A DNA stretch of 64,000 nt from Nocardia neocaledoniensis. GTDB taxonomy: Bacteria > Actinomycetota > Actinomycetes > Mycobacteriales > Mycobacteriaceae. Each line of letters begins with the position of its first letter. Positions within the stretch are counted from its first letter, which is position 1. Shown here piece after piece: positions 34,686-43,964 of the stretch. A program made the translations under genes and the position numbers. The notes under the pieces are model-generated. The model searched no databases and was not told the DNA's origin. It saw nothing but the letters and a program-made list of their open reading frames with translations. The DNA is taken from contig NZ_QGTL01000005.1 in assembly GCF_003182135.1 (NCBI RefSeq), forward strand, positions 248,001 through 312,000. The letters are read 5' to 3'.

Positions 34686-35770
34686 CGACGACACTGCTCG
34701 ACGAACCCGTCGCCGACGACCTCGACCACGCCCGCCACCGTGGGCGAACCCTGCTGTGGGTGGGCGGTCTCGGCGCCGCGCTCGCCCTCGCCGTGCTGCT
34801 GGCCGCCGGGCTCGGTCCGGTCTCCGTCCCGCCGGGGACCGTCGCCCGCATCATCGGCCATCACACGATCGGAGCGCCCGGCACCGCCGACTGGAGCGCC
34901 GCTCAGGACTCCATCGTGTGGCTGGTACGGGTGCCCCGCGTCCTGCTCGGCGCCCTGGTCGGCGCGGCGCTGGCGCTCAGTGGGGCCGTACTGCAGACGA
35001 TCGTGCGCAATGTGCTGGCCGACCCGCACATTCTCGGTGTCACCTCGGGAGCCTCGACGGGCGCCGCGGTGTACCTGCTGTTCGGCGTCACGGCCGCGAC
35101 CACCGCGACGGCGCTGGCCGCCAGCGCGTTCGTGGGCGCCCTGTGCGCCACGGCGCTGCTGTTCGTCATCTCCCGGATCAACGGGCAGCTCACCTCCCTG
35201 CGGCTGCTGCTGGGCGGGGTGACGATCGGCTACATCTTCTCGGCGGCGACCAGCTTCCTCATCTTCGCCTCGGACCGGCCCGAAGGCGCGCGGACCGTGC
35301 TGTTCTGGCTGCTCGGGTCGCTCGGCTCGGCCGCGTGGTCCTCGGTCGGCACCACGGTGCTCGTCGTGACGGCCGCGCTGGCGGCGCTGCTGCTGATGGC
35401 GCCCCGGCTGGACGCCCTCGCCGCAGGCGACGACACCGCCCGCACTCTGGGCGTGGCCCCGAACGGGGTGCGGCTGGCGGCGCTGGTCGTCGTCGCGCTC
35501 GCCGTGGGCGCGGTGGTCGCCGTCGCGGGCGCGATCGGCTTCGTCGGGCTGATCGTGCCGCACGTCGCCCGGCTCTGCGTCGGCGGGACCCACCGGCAGG
35601 TGCTGGTGGTGAGCGCGCTGATCGGCGCGCTGTTCCTCGTGGTCGCCGACGTGTTCGCGCGCACCGTCTTCGCGCCGCGGGAGCTGCCCATCGGCATCGT
35701 CACCGCCGCGGTCGGCGCGCCCCTGCTCCTGCTGCTGATCCGCCGGTTCCGGCCGGCTACCCCTGCGTGA
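34682..35770 (+). CDS. ABC transporter permease, FecCD/BtuC family
   Basis: A 362-residue permease with about ten helices. Characteristic segments are VRVPRVLLGALVGAALALSG, DPHILGVTSGAS, and GAIGFVGLIVPHVARL at the ATPase-contact loop. It carries a metal-chelate or cobalamin-like substrate through the membrane. ATG 34682 overlaps the ATPase stop, with AGAAAGG upstream. Confidence 0.93.
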   Translation: MTTTLLDEPVADDLDHARHRGRTLLWVGGLGAALALAVLLAAGLGPVSVPPGTVARIIGHHTIGAPGTADWSAAQDSIVWLVRVPRVLLGALVGAALALSGAVLQTIVRNVLADPHILGVTSGASTGAAVYLLFGVTAATTATALAASAFVGALCATALLFVISRINGQLTSLRLLLGGVTIGYIFSAATSFLIFASDRPEGARTVLFWLLGSLGSAAWSSVGTTVLVVTAALAALLLMAPRLDALAAGDDTARTLGVAPNGVRLAALVVVALAVGAVVAVAGAIGFVGLIVPHVARLCVGGTHRQVLVVSALIGALFLVVADVFARTVFAPRELPIGIVTAAVGAPLLLLLIRRFRPATPA

Positions 35771-35796
35771 GAATCGCACTCCACGAAAGGAATACC

Positions 35797-36774
35797 GTGT
35801 CCAACGGTGTCACTCTGCTCACCCGCGTCGCCGCGCCCGCACTCGCCGTGCTCGCCGCCGCCACCCTCACCGGCTGCGGCGGACCCGCCGCCTCGACCAC
35901 ACCGGCGGCGGACGGCTTCCCGCTGACGATCTCGAGCTGCGGCCGTGACGTCACCTTCGCCGCGCCGCCGCAACGGGTCGTCACCGTCGGATCCATCGGC
36001 GCGCCGATGCTCGCCGCGGCGGGCGCGGCCGACCGCCTCGTCGCCCGCACCTTCGAGACGGCGCCGTTCCCCGGGGAGTACGCCGAGGACCTGCGCGGTG
36101 TCGAGATCACCGCGCCCACCGGCGAACTGGCCCGCGAGGAGATCATCAACCGGGCCCCTGACCTGGTCGTGAGCTTCGAAGGCGCCGCCGTGACCCCCGA
36201 CGACCTGGCCCAGGTCGGCATCCCGCTGCTGATCACCCGCGGCTACTGCCGCGACGCCGCGGGCTCCTTCGACGACGTGTTCGCCGACATCGCGCTCTAC
36301 GGGCAGCTCTTCGGCACCGCGGCCGCGGCCGACGCCGAGGTGACGGCGCTGAAGAACCGGGTCGCCGCGGTGACCGACCGGCACAAGGCCGATACCGCGA
36401 AAACGCCCGCGGCCGCGCTGATCATCTCCCGCGACGGCGCCAAGCTCAACGCCTACGGCGGCAAGAGCACCGTCGACGCGCAGATGAAGATCCTCGGTCT
36501 GGACAACGTCTACGGCGACATCGCCAAGCGCAGCTTCGAGGCCAACACCGAAACGCTGATCGCCCGCGATCCCGAGGTGATCATCCTGCTCACCCAGGGC
36601 GATCAGACCCCCGAGTCGGCCCGTGCCGCACTGCGTGCGCGTCCCGAGCTCGCGGGGCTGCGGGCGATCGCCGGCGACCGGATCATCGTGGCCCCCTTCG
36701 GTTACACCGGACCAGGCCCGGTGGCCGTCGAGGGATTGGAAGTGCTGGATCGTGAGCTGGGCGCGCTGCGATGA
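35797..36774 (+). CDS. FecB/BtuF-type substrate-binding lipoprotein
   Basis: A 325-residue lipoprotein. The signal peptide ends at LTGCGG. The mature part has CGRDVTFAAPPQRVVTVGS, typical of the periplasmic_BP_2 family, and a long linking helix region after EVIILLTQGDQTPES. This family binds ferric siderophores, heme or B12 rather than bare zinc or manganese ions, which argues for uptake of a chelate. GTG 35797 follows GAAAGG. It completes the importer. Confidence 0.92.
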   Translation: MSNGVTLLTRVAAPALAVLAAATLTGCGGPAASTTPAADGFPLTISSCGRDVTFAAPPQRVVTVGSIGAPMLAAAGAADRLVARTFETAPFPGEYAEDLRGVEITAPTGELAREEIINRAPDLVVSFEGAAVTPDDLAQVGIPLLITRGYCRDAAGSFDDVFADIALYGQLFGTAAAADAEVTALKNRVAAVTDRHKADTAKTPAAALIISRDGAKLNAYGGKSTVDAQMKILGLDNVYGDIAKRSFEANTETLIARDPEVIILLTQGDQTPESARAALRARPELAGLRAIAGDRIIVAPFGYTGPGPVAVEGLEVLDRELGALR

Positions 36775-37370
36775 GCGCGCCCGCCGTCACCGGTTATGTC
36801 GTGCGCGAAGCGCGTCCGGCGGATCTGCCCGGGGCGCGCAGCGTCATGCTGGACACCTTCTATCAGGTGTTCGGTATCGGCTACCTGCCCGAGTACCACC
36901 AGGACGTGATCGATCCGGACACCGCCTATCTGCGGCATCCCCGCAATCGGCTCTGGGTGGCCGAACACGAGGGGGCGATCGTCGCGACCACGGCGATCCG
37001 GGCGCAGGGGCCGGCGCACCCGCCGCACCCCGCCGCCCTGGCCGCGCGTTACCCGGACGCCACCACCGCTCAGCTGTTCCGGGTGTATGTGCGCCCCGAG
37101 CATCATCGCCGTGGGCTGGCCACCCGATTGGTGCGGGCGGCGGTCGCGCATGTCCGCGCGACGCCCGCGTTCGACTGCCTCTACCTGCACACCGACGCGA
37201 GAACACCGGGCGCCCTGGACTTCTGGCTGACCTTCGGCCACATCGTGCACGACGCCCGAGGGCAGCACGACGGATTCCAGACCGTCCATCTCGAGATCCC
37301 ACTGCGCCGAACGGATCCCGGCGCGCCCTCCGTCGGCCAGGGCCCGAGGGCCGACGGCGCGGCACGGTAG
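36771..37370 (+). CDS. GNAT family acetyltransferase
   Basis: A 199-residue N-acetyltransferase. The acetyl-CoA loop reads VYVRPEHHRRGLATRLVRAA (motif A, RxxGxA), and YLHTDARTPGALDFW forms motif B. It may acetylate an amine of the operon's product or self-protect against it. ATG 36771 overlaps the binding-protein stop, and a terminator follows, so it is the last operon gene. Confidence 0.87.
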   Translation: MSAPAVTGYVVREARPADLPGARSVMLDTFYQVFGIGYLPEYHQDVIDPDTAYLRHPRNRLWVAEHEGAIVATTAIRAQGPAHPPHPAALAARYPDATTAQLFRVYVRPEHHRRGLATRLVRAAVAHVRATPAFDCLYLHTDARTPGALDFWLTFGHIVHDARGQHDGFQTVHLEIPLRRTDPGAPSVGQGPRADGAAR

Positions 37371-37377
37371 TGACCGC

Positions 37378-37406
37378 CTCCCCGCCGTCGACCGGACGGC
37401 GGGGAG
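37378..37406 (+). terminator. Hairpin terminator ending the metallophore-like operon
   Basis: CTCCCCGCCGTC and GACGGCGGGGAG pair over 12 bases with a 5-base loop, 8 bases after the acetyltransferase stop. Confidence 0.8.
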
Positions 37407-37436
37407 TGTCGGCTACACGGCGCCTGGGATGCGGCG

Positions 37437-37805
37437 TCAGCGGTCGGCCGATGGGTGGGCCCGTTCGAGGATCACTTCGTCGTAGGTGACGGTGACGCGG
37501 TGGTCGTGTGCTGTCGCGTGGGCGCCGAGGACGCGGATGCGACCGAGGACGTCGGGGGCGCTGTCGGAGACGATGATCGTCAGGGTGTCACGGAAATCGG
37601 GATCGGTCGCGCAAAGGTCGAGCCAGTCGGCGAACCCGGTGCCGAGCTCTTCGCCTCGGACGAGGTGACCCACGCCGCCGGAGCGGCCGGGGTGGAAGCC
37701 GTCGATCGCCGTGGCCCAGCCGACCGTGGTGTCCAGGGCGATCTCGAAACAGGCTGCGCCCGGGAACATTCCAGGCAGATCGGGGACGGGAGCCGATGTC
37801 GCCAA
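37437..37805 (-). CDS. Hypothetical protein, 122 residues
   Basis: The reading frame has good third-position bias only up to about base 37805. TTG at 37803-37805, preceded by GGAGGG 8 bases upstream, is the most likely start. The protein contains MFPGAACFEIALDTTVGWATA and VTVTYDEVILERAH and no recognised domain. It is divergent from the frameshifted gene at 37895 and converges on the operon terminator. Family unknown. Confidence 0.6.
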   Translation of the reverse strand: MATSAPVPDLPGMFPGAACFEIALDTTVGWATAIDGFHPGRSGGVGHLVRGEELGTGFADWLDLCATDPDFRDTLTIIVSDSAPDVLGRIRVLGAHATAHDHRVTVTYDEVILERAHPSADR

Positions 37806-37894
37806 ATCTCTGTTCCCTCCCGCGCTCGAGACCTGAGAGTATCCGGTGGCAGACTGCCGGGACGGGACCGGTAGCCGAAACGGGGGAGGGCGTC

Positions 37895-38316
37895 GTGGGG
37901 GACTCGGCGGAGTACGAGATCTTCGTCCGGCCGGACGCGGTCGAGCGGGCGCTGCTGATCCTCGCCGACCACGCCGACCTGCCCGCCCGCGCACCGACGA
38001 CGGTGCGGCTTCCCGATCGGCGGCGGGTGACCCTGCCTTTCGCGACCAATCGCGCCGGCCGAACGATCGCCGATTGCTCGCTGGGCGCCGACCTCGAGCT
38101 GATGCTCTCGCTGCGCGTCGACGCCGACGAGCTGATCGTCGACCGCTACAACCTGTTCCCCCGCTCCCTGTTCGCCGACATCGACGGAGCTACGACGACG
38201 AGAAGACCGTCCACTGGCTCAACGGCGAGTCGGTCGACCGGATCCCGGTGCCCGGCCCCGACTTCGCGAACCTCGTCGAGCTCGTCGCCTCCTGGCGACC
38301 GGTTTTCCCGGGGTAG
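37895..38316 (+). pseudogene. Hypothetical protein with single-base frameshift
   Basis: GTG 37895 follows GGGGGAGGG and opens a good coding frame (EYEIFVRPDAVERALLILAD) up to DIDG near 38190. Coding then resumes one base back as SYDDEKTVHWLNGESVDRIP to a stop at 38316. One extra base in gacggagctac (for example gacggcagctac) would restore a protein of about 140 residues. It may be an assembly error or a true lesion. I do not recognise the family. Confidence 0.6.
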
Positions 38317-38325
38317 AGCGACCCG

Positions 38326-38838
38326 CTATCCGCTTGTAGCGCTCCAGGATTCGATGGTGTCGGAGAGGGCTTTCCACTCCGCGGCGGCCGCGGCGCGGGC
38401 GCGGGGCTCGAGGTCGTCGAAGGCTTCGGTCGCTCGGAGAACGGTGAGCTTGGCCATCAGGAGTCCGAGCATCCGGTAGTGCTCCATCTCGCGCAGCAGC
38501 AGGACGAACTGCCCGACCAGGCGGAGCAGGAGTGGGTGAGCGGCACCGAGTTCGGTTGTCGCCAGCACTCTTCCGTGGTCGAAGTCGTCGTACGCGAGTC
38601 GAGCGGCGCCCTCGGCGCGGGTGCCCAGCGTGCCGACGGACAGCCGTGCGATCGTCGTCTGCAGGGCCCCGGCCCTGGTCGCCGCCGCGACCCGGCGCTC
38701 CACGGCCTCGTCCGGAGAATGCGCCGCGAGCCGGAGCAGGCCGATCTCCCTGCGGATCGCCTGGACCTCGGGCGAGGTCCTGAGCGCGTTGGTGCGTTCG
38801 ACCATCTCCTCGAAGGAGAACGTCCGACCGGAATCCAT
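38326..38838 (-). CDS. Hypothetical helical protein, 170 residues
   Basis: The protein is almost wholly helical and charged (TSPEVQAIRREIGLLRLAA, HPLLLRLVGQFVLLLREMEH), with no signal peptide, membrane helix or known motif. ATG at 38836-38838. It may form a helical bundle. It lies between the frameshifted gene, with which it converges, and the FadD gene on the same strand. Confidence 0.65.
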   Translation of the reverse strand: MDSGRTFSFEEMVERTNALRTSPEVQAIRREIGLLRLAAHSPDEAVERRVAAATRAGALQTTIARLSVGTLGTRAEGAARLAYDDFDHGRVLATTELGAAHPLLLRLVGQFVLLLREMEHYRMLGLLMAKLTVLRATEAFDDLEPRARAAAAAEWKALSDTIESWSATSG

Positions 38839-38870
38839 ACCCCATCATGCCCGCGGCGCCGGCGGACACC

Positions 38871-40658
38871 TCAGACGGGACTGGGCTGGGCGTCGTTCGC
38901 GTAGAGCTCCTCGATCTCGGCGGCGTACTTCTCGGCGATGACCTTGCGCTTGAGTTTGAGGGTCAGGGTCACCTCGTCGCCGCCCGCTTCCCAGAACGTC
39001 GGCAGGACCCGGAATCGCTTGATCTGCTCCACCCGCGACAGCGTGGTATTGCCCTGGGCCACACCCGCTTCGATGGCCGCGAGCACCGTCGGGTCGACGG
39101 CGAGGGCGGCGGGGGAGGCGTCGGGCAGTCCGTGCGTGCGGGCATACGGTTCCACGGATTCGGCGTCGAGGACGATCAGCGCGGTGTTGTAGGGCCTGCC
39201 GTCGCCGATCACCGCCATCGCGCCTATCAGTGGCGTCGCCGCTTTGACGGCGTTCTCGATATTGGTGGGCGACATGTTCTTGCCCGACGCGTTGATGATC
39301 ATCTCCTTCTTGCGATCGACCACGGTGAGATAGCCGTCGTCGTCGATCTCGACGATGTCGCCCGTGCGCAACCAGCCCTCGGCGTCGATCGCCTCGGCGG
39401 TCTGCTCGGGCAGACCGCGGTAGCCCTTCATCACCAGCGGCCCACGCACGTGCAGCTCGCCGTCCGCGCCGCGGCGGGCCCGCATCCCGGGCAACAGCTT
39501 GCCCACCGCGCCGAGCTTGGCCTCGCGCGGATGACTGACGCTGCAGATGCAGGCCAGCTCGGACATGCCCCAGATCTCGGCGATCGGGATCCCCAGACCG
39601 GCGAAGAAGCCGAGCGTCTGCGGCGGAATCGGCGCGGCGCCCGACAGCGCCCAGCGCACCCGGTCCAGGCCGAGCGCGGCGCGCAGCGCGCTCAGCACCA
39701 GTTCGTCGGCGCGCGCCCACTCGGCGGCGAGCTCGGCAGGCACCGGTTCGCCCGCCAGCTGGTGGCGGCTGCGGGCCGCGGCCACCGACAGGGCCCATTC
39801 CATGGCCTGGCGGCGCGCGGCGTCGGGCTCGCCGGCGACCCGGAACTCGATGGCGGCCTTCAGCTTCTCCCACACCCGCGGCACCGCGCCCCACACCGTG
39901 GGGCGCAGGTCGACCAGCGCCGCGGCGATCTGCTTGGCATCGCCCACGCTGGTCACCTGCGTGCCGAGCACCTCCTGCACGTACAGCGCGGTGAGCCGGT
40001 CGGCGATGTGCGCGGTCGGCATGAACGAGGTGATGGTGTCGCCGAATTCGATGCCGAGCACCTCGGCGATCCCGGCGACCTGGAACAGCAGCGCGGCGTG
40101 CGTGGTCTCCACGCCCTTGGGCGCGCCGGTGGTCCCCGAGGTGTAGATGAGGGTGGCGACATCGTCGCCGCGCACCGCCCGCCACGCGGTCTCGAAATCG
40201 AAATCGGCGGGTGCGGCGGCGACGAGCTGATCGACCGAGAGGGTGCCGGGGGGCGCGTCGTCCACACAGATGATGTGGTCGAGGGCGACTTCGGCGGCGG
40301 TGAGTGTCGCGACGTACCGCGGCTCGCAGATCACCACCCGCGCACCGGCATTGCCGAGCACGTAGGCGAGCTGCTCGGGCGGCAGGGTGTTGTAGACCGA
40401 GAACGAGGTCGCCCCGAGGTGCTGGGCGCCGACCTCGAGCGGATAGAACTCGACCCGGTTGCTCATCATCAGCGCGACGGTGTCGCCGCGGCGCACCCCG
40501 AGCCCGGCCAGCCCGGCGGCGACAGCGCGCACCCGGTCGGCGTACTCGCGCCAGGTGAGGCTCACGGTGTCGCCGGGCGTGCGCAGCGCGACGGCGTCGG
40601 GGTCGATCGCGGCGGTGCGCTGGAACGCGGCGGGCAGGGTGTCGACGGCAATGCTCAT
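38871..40658 (-). CDS. Long-chain fatty-acid-CoA ligase (FadD11/FadD15 type)
   Basis: A 595-residue AMP-forming ligase. The ATP loop is LIYTSGTTGAPKGVE, the A4 region includes SFMPTAHIADR, the A5 motif is EIWGMSELA, and the A7/A8 motifs are GWLRTGDI and VVDRKKEMIINASGKN. It activates a fatty acid to the acyl-CoA. ATG at 40656-40658 overlaps the esterase stop. As last gene of a six-gene operon it would feed released acid into beta-oxidation. Confidence 0.92.
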   Translation of the reverse strand: MSIAVDTLPAAFQRTAAIDPDAVALRTPGDTVSLTWREYADRVRAVAAGLAGLGVRRGDTVALMMSNRVEFYPLEVGAQHLGATSFSVYNTLPPEQLAYVLGNAGARVVICEPRYVATLTAAEVALDHIICVDDAPPGTLSVDQLVAAAPADFDFETAWRAVRGDDVATLIYTSGTTGAPKGVETTHAALLFQVAGIAEVLGIEFGDTITSFMPTAHIADRLTALYVQEVLGTQVTSVGDAKQIAAALVDLRPTVWGAVPRVWEKLKAAIEFRVAGEPDAARRQAMEWALSVAAARSRHQLAGEPVPAELAAEWARADELVLSALRAALGLDRVRWALSGAAPIPPQTLGFFAGLGIPIAEIWGMSELACICSVSHPREAKLGAVGKLLPGMRARRGADGELHVRGPLVMKGYRGLPEQTAEAIDAEGWLRTGDIVEIDDDGYLTVVDRKKEMIINASGKNMSPTNIENAVKAATPLIGAMAVIGDGRPYNTALIVLDAESVEPYARTHGLPDASPAALAVDPTVLAAIEAGVAQGNTTLSRVEQIKRFRVLPTFWEAGGDEVTLTLKLKRKVIAEKYAAEIEELYANDAQPSPV

Positions 40659-41593
40659 GAGGCGACGGCTTTCTGGTTCGCGAGGGGAAGATGAGCGGCG
40701 ACGAAGCGGGCCGCCGCCCGGTAGGACGCCCTGGTCTCGGGAACGACCGAGGGCAGGGTCTGGAAGGCGTGCATCTGGTCCGGCCACAGCTGCAACTCGC
40801 ACGGGGCGCCGGTCGCGGCCCAGCGGCGCGCGAGGTCTTCGGCGTCGGCCCGGAAGTATTCGGTGTCGCTGGTGTGGACCAGAGTGGGCGGCAGGCGCAT
40901 TCCGCGCTCGGGCCGCAGCGCGAACGGCGCGTCGGTGAAGTGCCCGACGGCCTGCCTGGCCACCCGCTCGGAGAGCAGGCCGTCGCGATCCGCGCCCGTG
41001 TGCCCGGCCCCGAGCGCGAGCGTCAGATCGGACATGGGGGAGAACAGCACGAGCGCGCCGGGCCCCGGCGCTCCGGCCGCCGCGAGCCGAAGGGCCAGGT
41101 GGGCGGCGAGGAATCCGCCCGCCGAATCACCGGCGACGACGATCCGGTCGGCCGGGTGGCCGAGTACGACCAGCCGGTGAAAGGCCGCGGCGACATCGTC
41201 CGGCGCGGCGGGGAAGGGGTGCTCCGGGGCGAGCCGGTAGTCCAGAGTGCAGACCGGAAGCCTTGTCGCCGTGGACAATCGGGAGGCGACGCCGCGGTAG
41301 CCGAGCGCCGACCCGGCCACGAATCCGCCGCCGTGCACGTAGAGCACGACCGCGTCGGTGCGGTCGGCCCGTGGCCCGCGCACCCATTCGCCGACGATAC
41401 CGTCGCGCTCTGCGGGCTCGGTGACGGTGCCGCGCAGCGGCGGCGCGGCAGCCCGCAAAACCTGGTCGACGAGCAGCCGCGCGGATGGGAGCGTGGCGGC
41501 GGTGACCGGCGCCAGCGCCGCCAACCGGCCCGCGGTGAGCGCCGAGAGTTGTCGCACGGTGCGTGCCCGCAGCGACCCGCGCTCGCCACTCAC
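40655..41593 (-). CDS. Alpha/beta hydrolase, hormone-sensitive lipase (LipR-like) family
   Basis: A 312-residue esterase. It has the oxyanion motif HGGGFVAGSA, the nucleophile GDSAGGFLAA, and the late histidine in WPDQMHAFQT, with an aspartate near HTSDTEYFRAD. GTG at 41591-41593 overlaps the SDR stop. In this operon it would cleave the ester formed by the Baeyer-Villiger enzyme. LipR of the M. tuberculosis mymA operon occupies a similar context. Confidence 0.9.
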   Translation of the reverse strand: MSGERGSLRARTVRQLSALTAGRLAALAPVTAATLPSARLLVDQVLRAAAPPLRGTVTEPAERDGIVGEWVRGPRADRTDAVVLYVHGGGFVAGSALGYRGVASRLSTATRLPVCTLDYRLAPEHPFPAAPDDVAAAFHRLVVLGHPADRIVVAGDSAGGFLAAHLALRLAAAGAPGPGALVLFSPMSDLTLALGAGHTGADRDGLLSERVARQAVGHFTDAPFALRPERGMRLPPTLVHTSDTEYFRADAEDLARRWAATGAPCELQLWPDQMHAFQTLPSVVPETRASYRAAARFVAAHLPLANQKAVAS

Positions 41594-42465
41594 CCGCGGC
41601 GCTCTATCGCGCGCAGGAGCTCGTGCACCGCGGTGTCGGCCGCCAGTTTGCGGTCGAGGACCACGTTCACCGCGCCGCGCAACAGCGCGTACGGCTCCCA
41701 CCCGCTCGGTGCGATGGTCCGCGGCGCCCGCCGGGTGATGCCGTCGGCGATGGTCCGCGCCGCGTGGGCGGCGCTGATGCGCACGTTGAGCGGCCACGGC
41801 AGCAGGCCGTCCAGCTCACGGCCGAGGTCGTCGGTGTCGAGCATGTCGTGGGTCATCGCGGTCTCGACGATGCCGAAGTAGGCCACCCCTGCGCTGGCCC
41901 CGCTCGCGGCGAGCTCGACGCGCAGCGCCCGGCCGAACTGTTCGACCGCGGCCTTGCTCATCATGTACGGCGACCCGCCCATTCCCGGCGCGAACGCCGC
42001 GCACGAGGAGACCACCACGACGTGTCCCCGGGCCCGCACGATATGGTCGAGCGCGGGATGCACGGTGTTGAAGGCGCCGGTGAGATTGATACTCAGCACC
42101 CGGTCGAAATCCGCCGGGTCCATCGTGCGGACGGTGGCGGGCACCGGGGTCACCCCGGCATTGGCGACGACCACGTCGAGGTGGCCGAACCGGCGCGCCA
42201 CCTCGTCGACGACGGCACGCATCCCGGCGCGATCGGCCACGTCGGCGGCGACCGCGTGCGCCGCGGGGCCCAGGCTCGCCGCCGCGGCCTCGGCCGACCG
42301 CTCGTCGATGTCGACGACGGCGACCAGCGCCCCGCGCTCGTGCAGGACGGCCGCGAGCTCCCGGCCGATCCCCTGGCCCGCGCCGGTGACGAGGACGGCC
42401 TTGCCCGCCAGGTCATAGGTCGGGCCGAACCACCGGGTGGGGTCGAGCGCGGACAGTGCCCTCAT
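41590..42465 (-). CDS. SDR family oxidoreductase
   Basis: A 291-residue short-chain dehydrogenase. TGAGQGIGRELA binds cofactor, VVDID suggests NAD preference through the acidic residue after strand 2, NAGVTPVPAT follows, and S plus YMMSK are catalytic. The extended C-terminus includes GITRRAPRTIAPSGWE. It would oxidise a secondary alcohol to a ketone, or the reverse. It overlaps both neighbours by 4 bases. Confidence 0.9.
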   Translation of the reverse strand: MRALSALDPTRWFGPTYDLAGKAVLVTGAGQGIGRELAAVLHERGALVAVVDIDERSAEAAAASLGPAAHAVAADVADRAGMRAVVDEVARRFGHLDVVVANAGVTPVPATVRTMDPADFDRVLSINLTGAFNTVHPALDHIVRARGHVVVVSSCAAFAPGMGGSPYMMSKAAVEQFGRALRVELAASGASAGVAYFGIVETAMTHDMLDTDDLGRELDGLLPWPLNVRISAAHAARTIADGITRRAPRTIAPSGWEPYALLRGAVNVVLDRKLAADTAVHELLRAIERRG

Positions 42466-43943
42466 GCCGACACCTCGTACGACTCGATGTCGAAACGCCG
42501 TGTCCGGCGTCGGTATTCGAAACTCCAGCTCGGGTACAGGCCGGCGTTGCCGCCGTCCGGGGTGGTGTAGTAGCTCTCGCACCCGCCGGTGAGCCAGACG
42601 GTGTCGGCGCTGCGGCGGCGCATCTCGTCGACGAAGGCGTCCTGCACGTTCTCGCGCACCTCCACCCGGCGCTGTCCGCTCGCGCGCAGGGTCTTCAGCG
42701 CGTCGACGATGTAGGCGACCTGGGATTCGATCATGTAGACCGCCGACTGGTTCCCGGCCGCGCCGAACGGCCCCAGCGTGCAGAAGAAGTTGGGGAAGCC
42801 GGCGACGGCGGCGCCGAGATAGGTCTGCGGGCGCCGGGCGTACAGGTCCGCGATCGACCGCCCGTCGCGGCCGACGATGCGGTCGAACGCAGTGGGAATC
42901 GTGGTGAACCCGGTGCCGAAGATGATGGTGTCGACCGGGATCTCGGCGCCGCCGCGGGTGACGATCGCGTGCGGCCCGACCTCGGCGATGCCCTCGGTCA
43001 CCACCTCGACGTTGTCCTTGTCCAGGGCGGGCAGGTAGGCATCGGAGAAGATCGCGCGCTTGCAGCCGATCATGTAGTCCGGTGTCAGCGTGGCGCGCAG
43101 GCGTGGATCGCGGATCTGGCGGCGCAGCTGGATCCGGCCCAGCAGTTCGTAGGGGTGGCGGAACCGGTTGTCGACGAATCCGACGAGCCCGAACCCCTCG
43201 ATCAGCGAGTACCAGGTGCCCCGGACCGCCTTCTGCGCCAACGGCAGGTGCCGCAGCAGCCGCCGCTCCAGCCCGAGCGTCGGGCGGTCCAGGCGCGGCA
43301 CGATCCACGGCGCCGAACGCTGGAACACGGTCAGCGCCTCGACCTTCGGCTGGATCTCGGGGATGAACTGGACCGCGGAGGCGCCGGTGCCGATCACCGC
43401 GACGCGTTCTCCGGTCAGATCGTGGTCGTGATCCCAATGCAGGGAATGGAAAGTCCTGCCGCGGAAGGACTCCAGCCCGGGGAGCTCGGGGTACTTCGCC
43501 TCCGCGAAGATGCCCGCGGCGGAGATGAAGTAGTCGGCGGTGAGTGGGCCGCGCGAGGTCTCGATCCGCCACAGCGCGGCGGCCTCGTCCCAGCGGGCGT
43601 CGAGGAGTTCGGTGCGCAGACGCAGATGCCGCACGACATCGTGGCGTTCGGCGACCGTGCGCAGGTACGCGAGGATCTCGGGTTGCTTGCCGTAGGTGCG
43701 TGACCAGGACGGATTCGGGGCGAAGGAATAGCTGTAGAGCTGGGAGGGGACATCGCAGGCGCAGCCGGGGTAGGTGTTGGCCTGCCAGGTGCCGCCGAGA
43801 TCGTCGGCCCGGTCCAGGACGACGATGTCGTCGAACCCGGCTTCGCGCAGCTTGATCGTGAGACCGATCCCGCCGAACCCGGCGCCGAGCACGGCGATGT
43901 GGGTGTGTTCGGGCAGCGGGCGGTCGGAACGGGAAGAAGTCAT
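42462..43943 (-). CDS. Baeyer-Villiger-type flavin monooxygenase (MymA/EthA-like)
   Basis: A 493-residue flavoprotein. FAD loop GAGFGG is at residues 20-25. The Baeyer-Villiger fingerprint FxGxxxHxxxWD is perfect at residues 160-171 (FRGRTFHSLHWD), and the NADPH loop GTGASA follows. It inserts oxygen beside a ketone, using NADPH and O2. It lies between the SDR and the ferredoxin reductase in a tightly packed operon. The combination with SDR, esterase and FadD resembles the mymA operon in content, but the order and the extra diiron gene differ. Confidence 0.92.
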   Translation of the reverse strand: MTSSRSDRPLPEHTHIAVLGAGFGGIGLTIKLREAGFDDIVVLDRADDLGGTWQANTYPGCACDVPSQLYSYSFAPNPSWSRTYGKQPEILAYLRTVAERHDVVRHLRLRTELLDARWDEAAALWRIETSRGPLTADYFISAAGIFAEAKYPELPGLESFRGRTFHSLHWDHDHDLTGERVAVIGTGASAVQFIPEIQPKVEALTVFQRSAPWIVPRLDRPTLGLERRLLRHLPLAQKAVRGTWYSLIEGFGLVGFVDNRFRHPYELLGRIQLRRQIRDPRLRATLTPDYMIGCKRAIFSDAYLPALDKDNVEVVTEGIAEVGPHAIVTRGGAEIPVDTIIFGTGFTTIPTAFDRIVGRDGRSIADLYARRPQTYLGAAVAGFPNFFCTLGPFGAAGNQSAVYMIESQVAYIVDALKTLRASGQRRVEVRENVQDAFVDEMRRRSADTVWLTGGCESYYTTPDGGNAGLYPSWSFEYRRRTRRFDIESYEVSA

Positions 43944-43964
43944 GGGGGACCGGGCCTTTCGCGG

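Noticed and set aside
26372..37370. The operon as a cobalamin synthesis or uptake unit, because of a PduX-like kinase and BtuCDF-type importer
   Set aside because: No CobD-like decarboxylase, corrin-ring or nucleotide-loop gene is present, I see no B12 riboswitch upstream, and the ATP-grasp, PLP, epimerase and methyltransferase genes would be unexplained. A minor possibility remains.
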